From positions 48,920,794 to 48,984,793 of the forward strand of contig JACDQD010000001.1 of assembly GCA_019843655.1 (NCBI GenBank): DNA of 64,000 nt, read 5' to 3'. The notes below the pieces were generated by a model. It ran no database searches and was not told the DNA's origin. It was given only the letters and a program-made list of their open reading frames with translations. A program made the translations under genes and the position numbers. Every line of letters begins with the position of its first letter. Position 1 is the first letter of the stretch. Positions 63,729-64,000 of the stretch are shown here, in pieces. The DNA comes from Lethocerus indicus. Lineage: Eukaryota > Arthropoda > Insecta > Hemiptera > Belostomatidae.

Positions 63729-64000
63729 GTATTCACTTTACTTTCTTTCATTTCATTATTTAATGATGAATTATGTCTGAAAACTGAAAATAAATTATGA
63801 TAAAATGTTTACAAATAATTGTAAATGTTATCATTCCTCACTCTAAAATGATTTTCAATTTGACGTTTTTGTACCAATTTGCATATAGAGTGGAAATGTT
63901 CAACACAAATCTGTTTTTCATTAAAATAATTTTGCATTAAAGATGCATAAAAAAATTCACAAATGTTTTTGATATAATAACAATATTGATGTTAAAAATT
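63729..64000. other. Intron 2 of the TMEM41A-like gene (start)
   Basis: AT-rich sequence after the phase-0 donor; no acceptor followed by the expected NVLAGALFG-type motif appears before the window ends. Confidence 0.5.

Overview
The window reads as nuclear DNA of an arthropod, most likely an insect. The evidence is two intron-containing animal genes with short GT-AG introns, a Tc1/mariner relic, many long (TA)n, (CA)n and (CT)n arrays, and several families of decayed dispersed repeats. No CRISPR array, operon, tRNA or rRNA was recognised. The order cannot be fixed from sequence alone.

Layout. Positions 1 to about 46,400 are a CpG-rich desert with no convincing complete gene. It holds at least four divergent repeat families (here called B, C, D and E), one copy of a fifth (A), about 15 long microsatellites including a roughly 450-bp uninterrupted (CT)n tract, a 529-bp mariner-type element with about 80-bp inverted repeats inserted in a (TA)n tract (24,780-25,308), perfect hairpins, and clusters of TTAATTAA-type homeodomain core sites. 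Two short stretches (9,280-9,376 minus; 15,435-15,536 plus) look like possible first coding exons of secreted or membrane proteins. They are weakly supported.

From about 46,400 to 48,350 the sequence becomes AT-rich and CpG-poor, with fragments of possible exons. From 48,350 to about 52,750 it is CpG- and GC-rich again. This part contains a 564-bp foldback element flanked by a 13-bp direct repeat, with hammerhead-ribozyme-like motifs in both arms, then repeats A and B. At 51,368 it contains a GC-rich gene for a secreted precursor with basic cleavage sites and two possible amidation sites; I do not recognise the family.

From about 53,000 to the end the DNA is AT-rich and CpG-poor. It contains the complete nine-exon minus-strand gene for the SAGA histone H2B deubiquitinase USP22/Nonstop (57,998-61,804). 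In the opposite direction, about 1.4 kb away, lie the first two exons of a TMEM41A-like membrane protein (63,231 onward, running off the window). The two genes form a divergent pair. The sharp CpG contrast between these housekeeping-type genes and the rest fits a genome with germline gene-body methylation, but that is inference.
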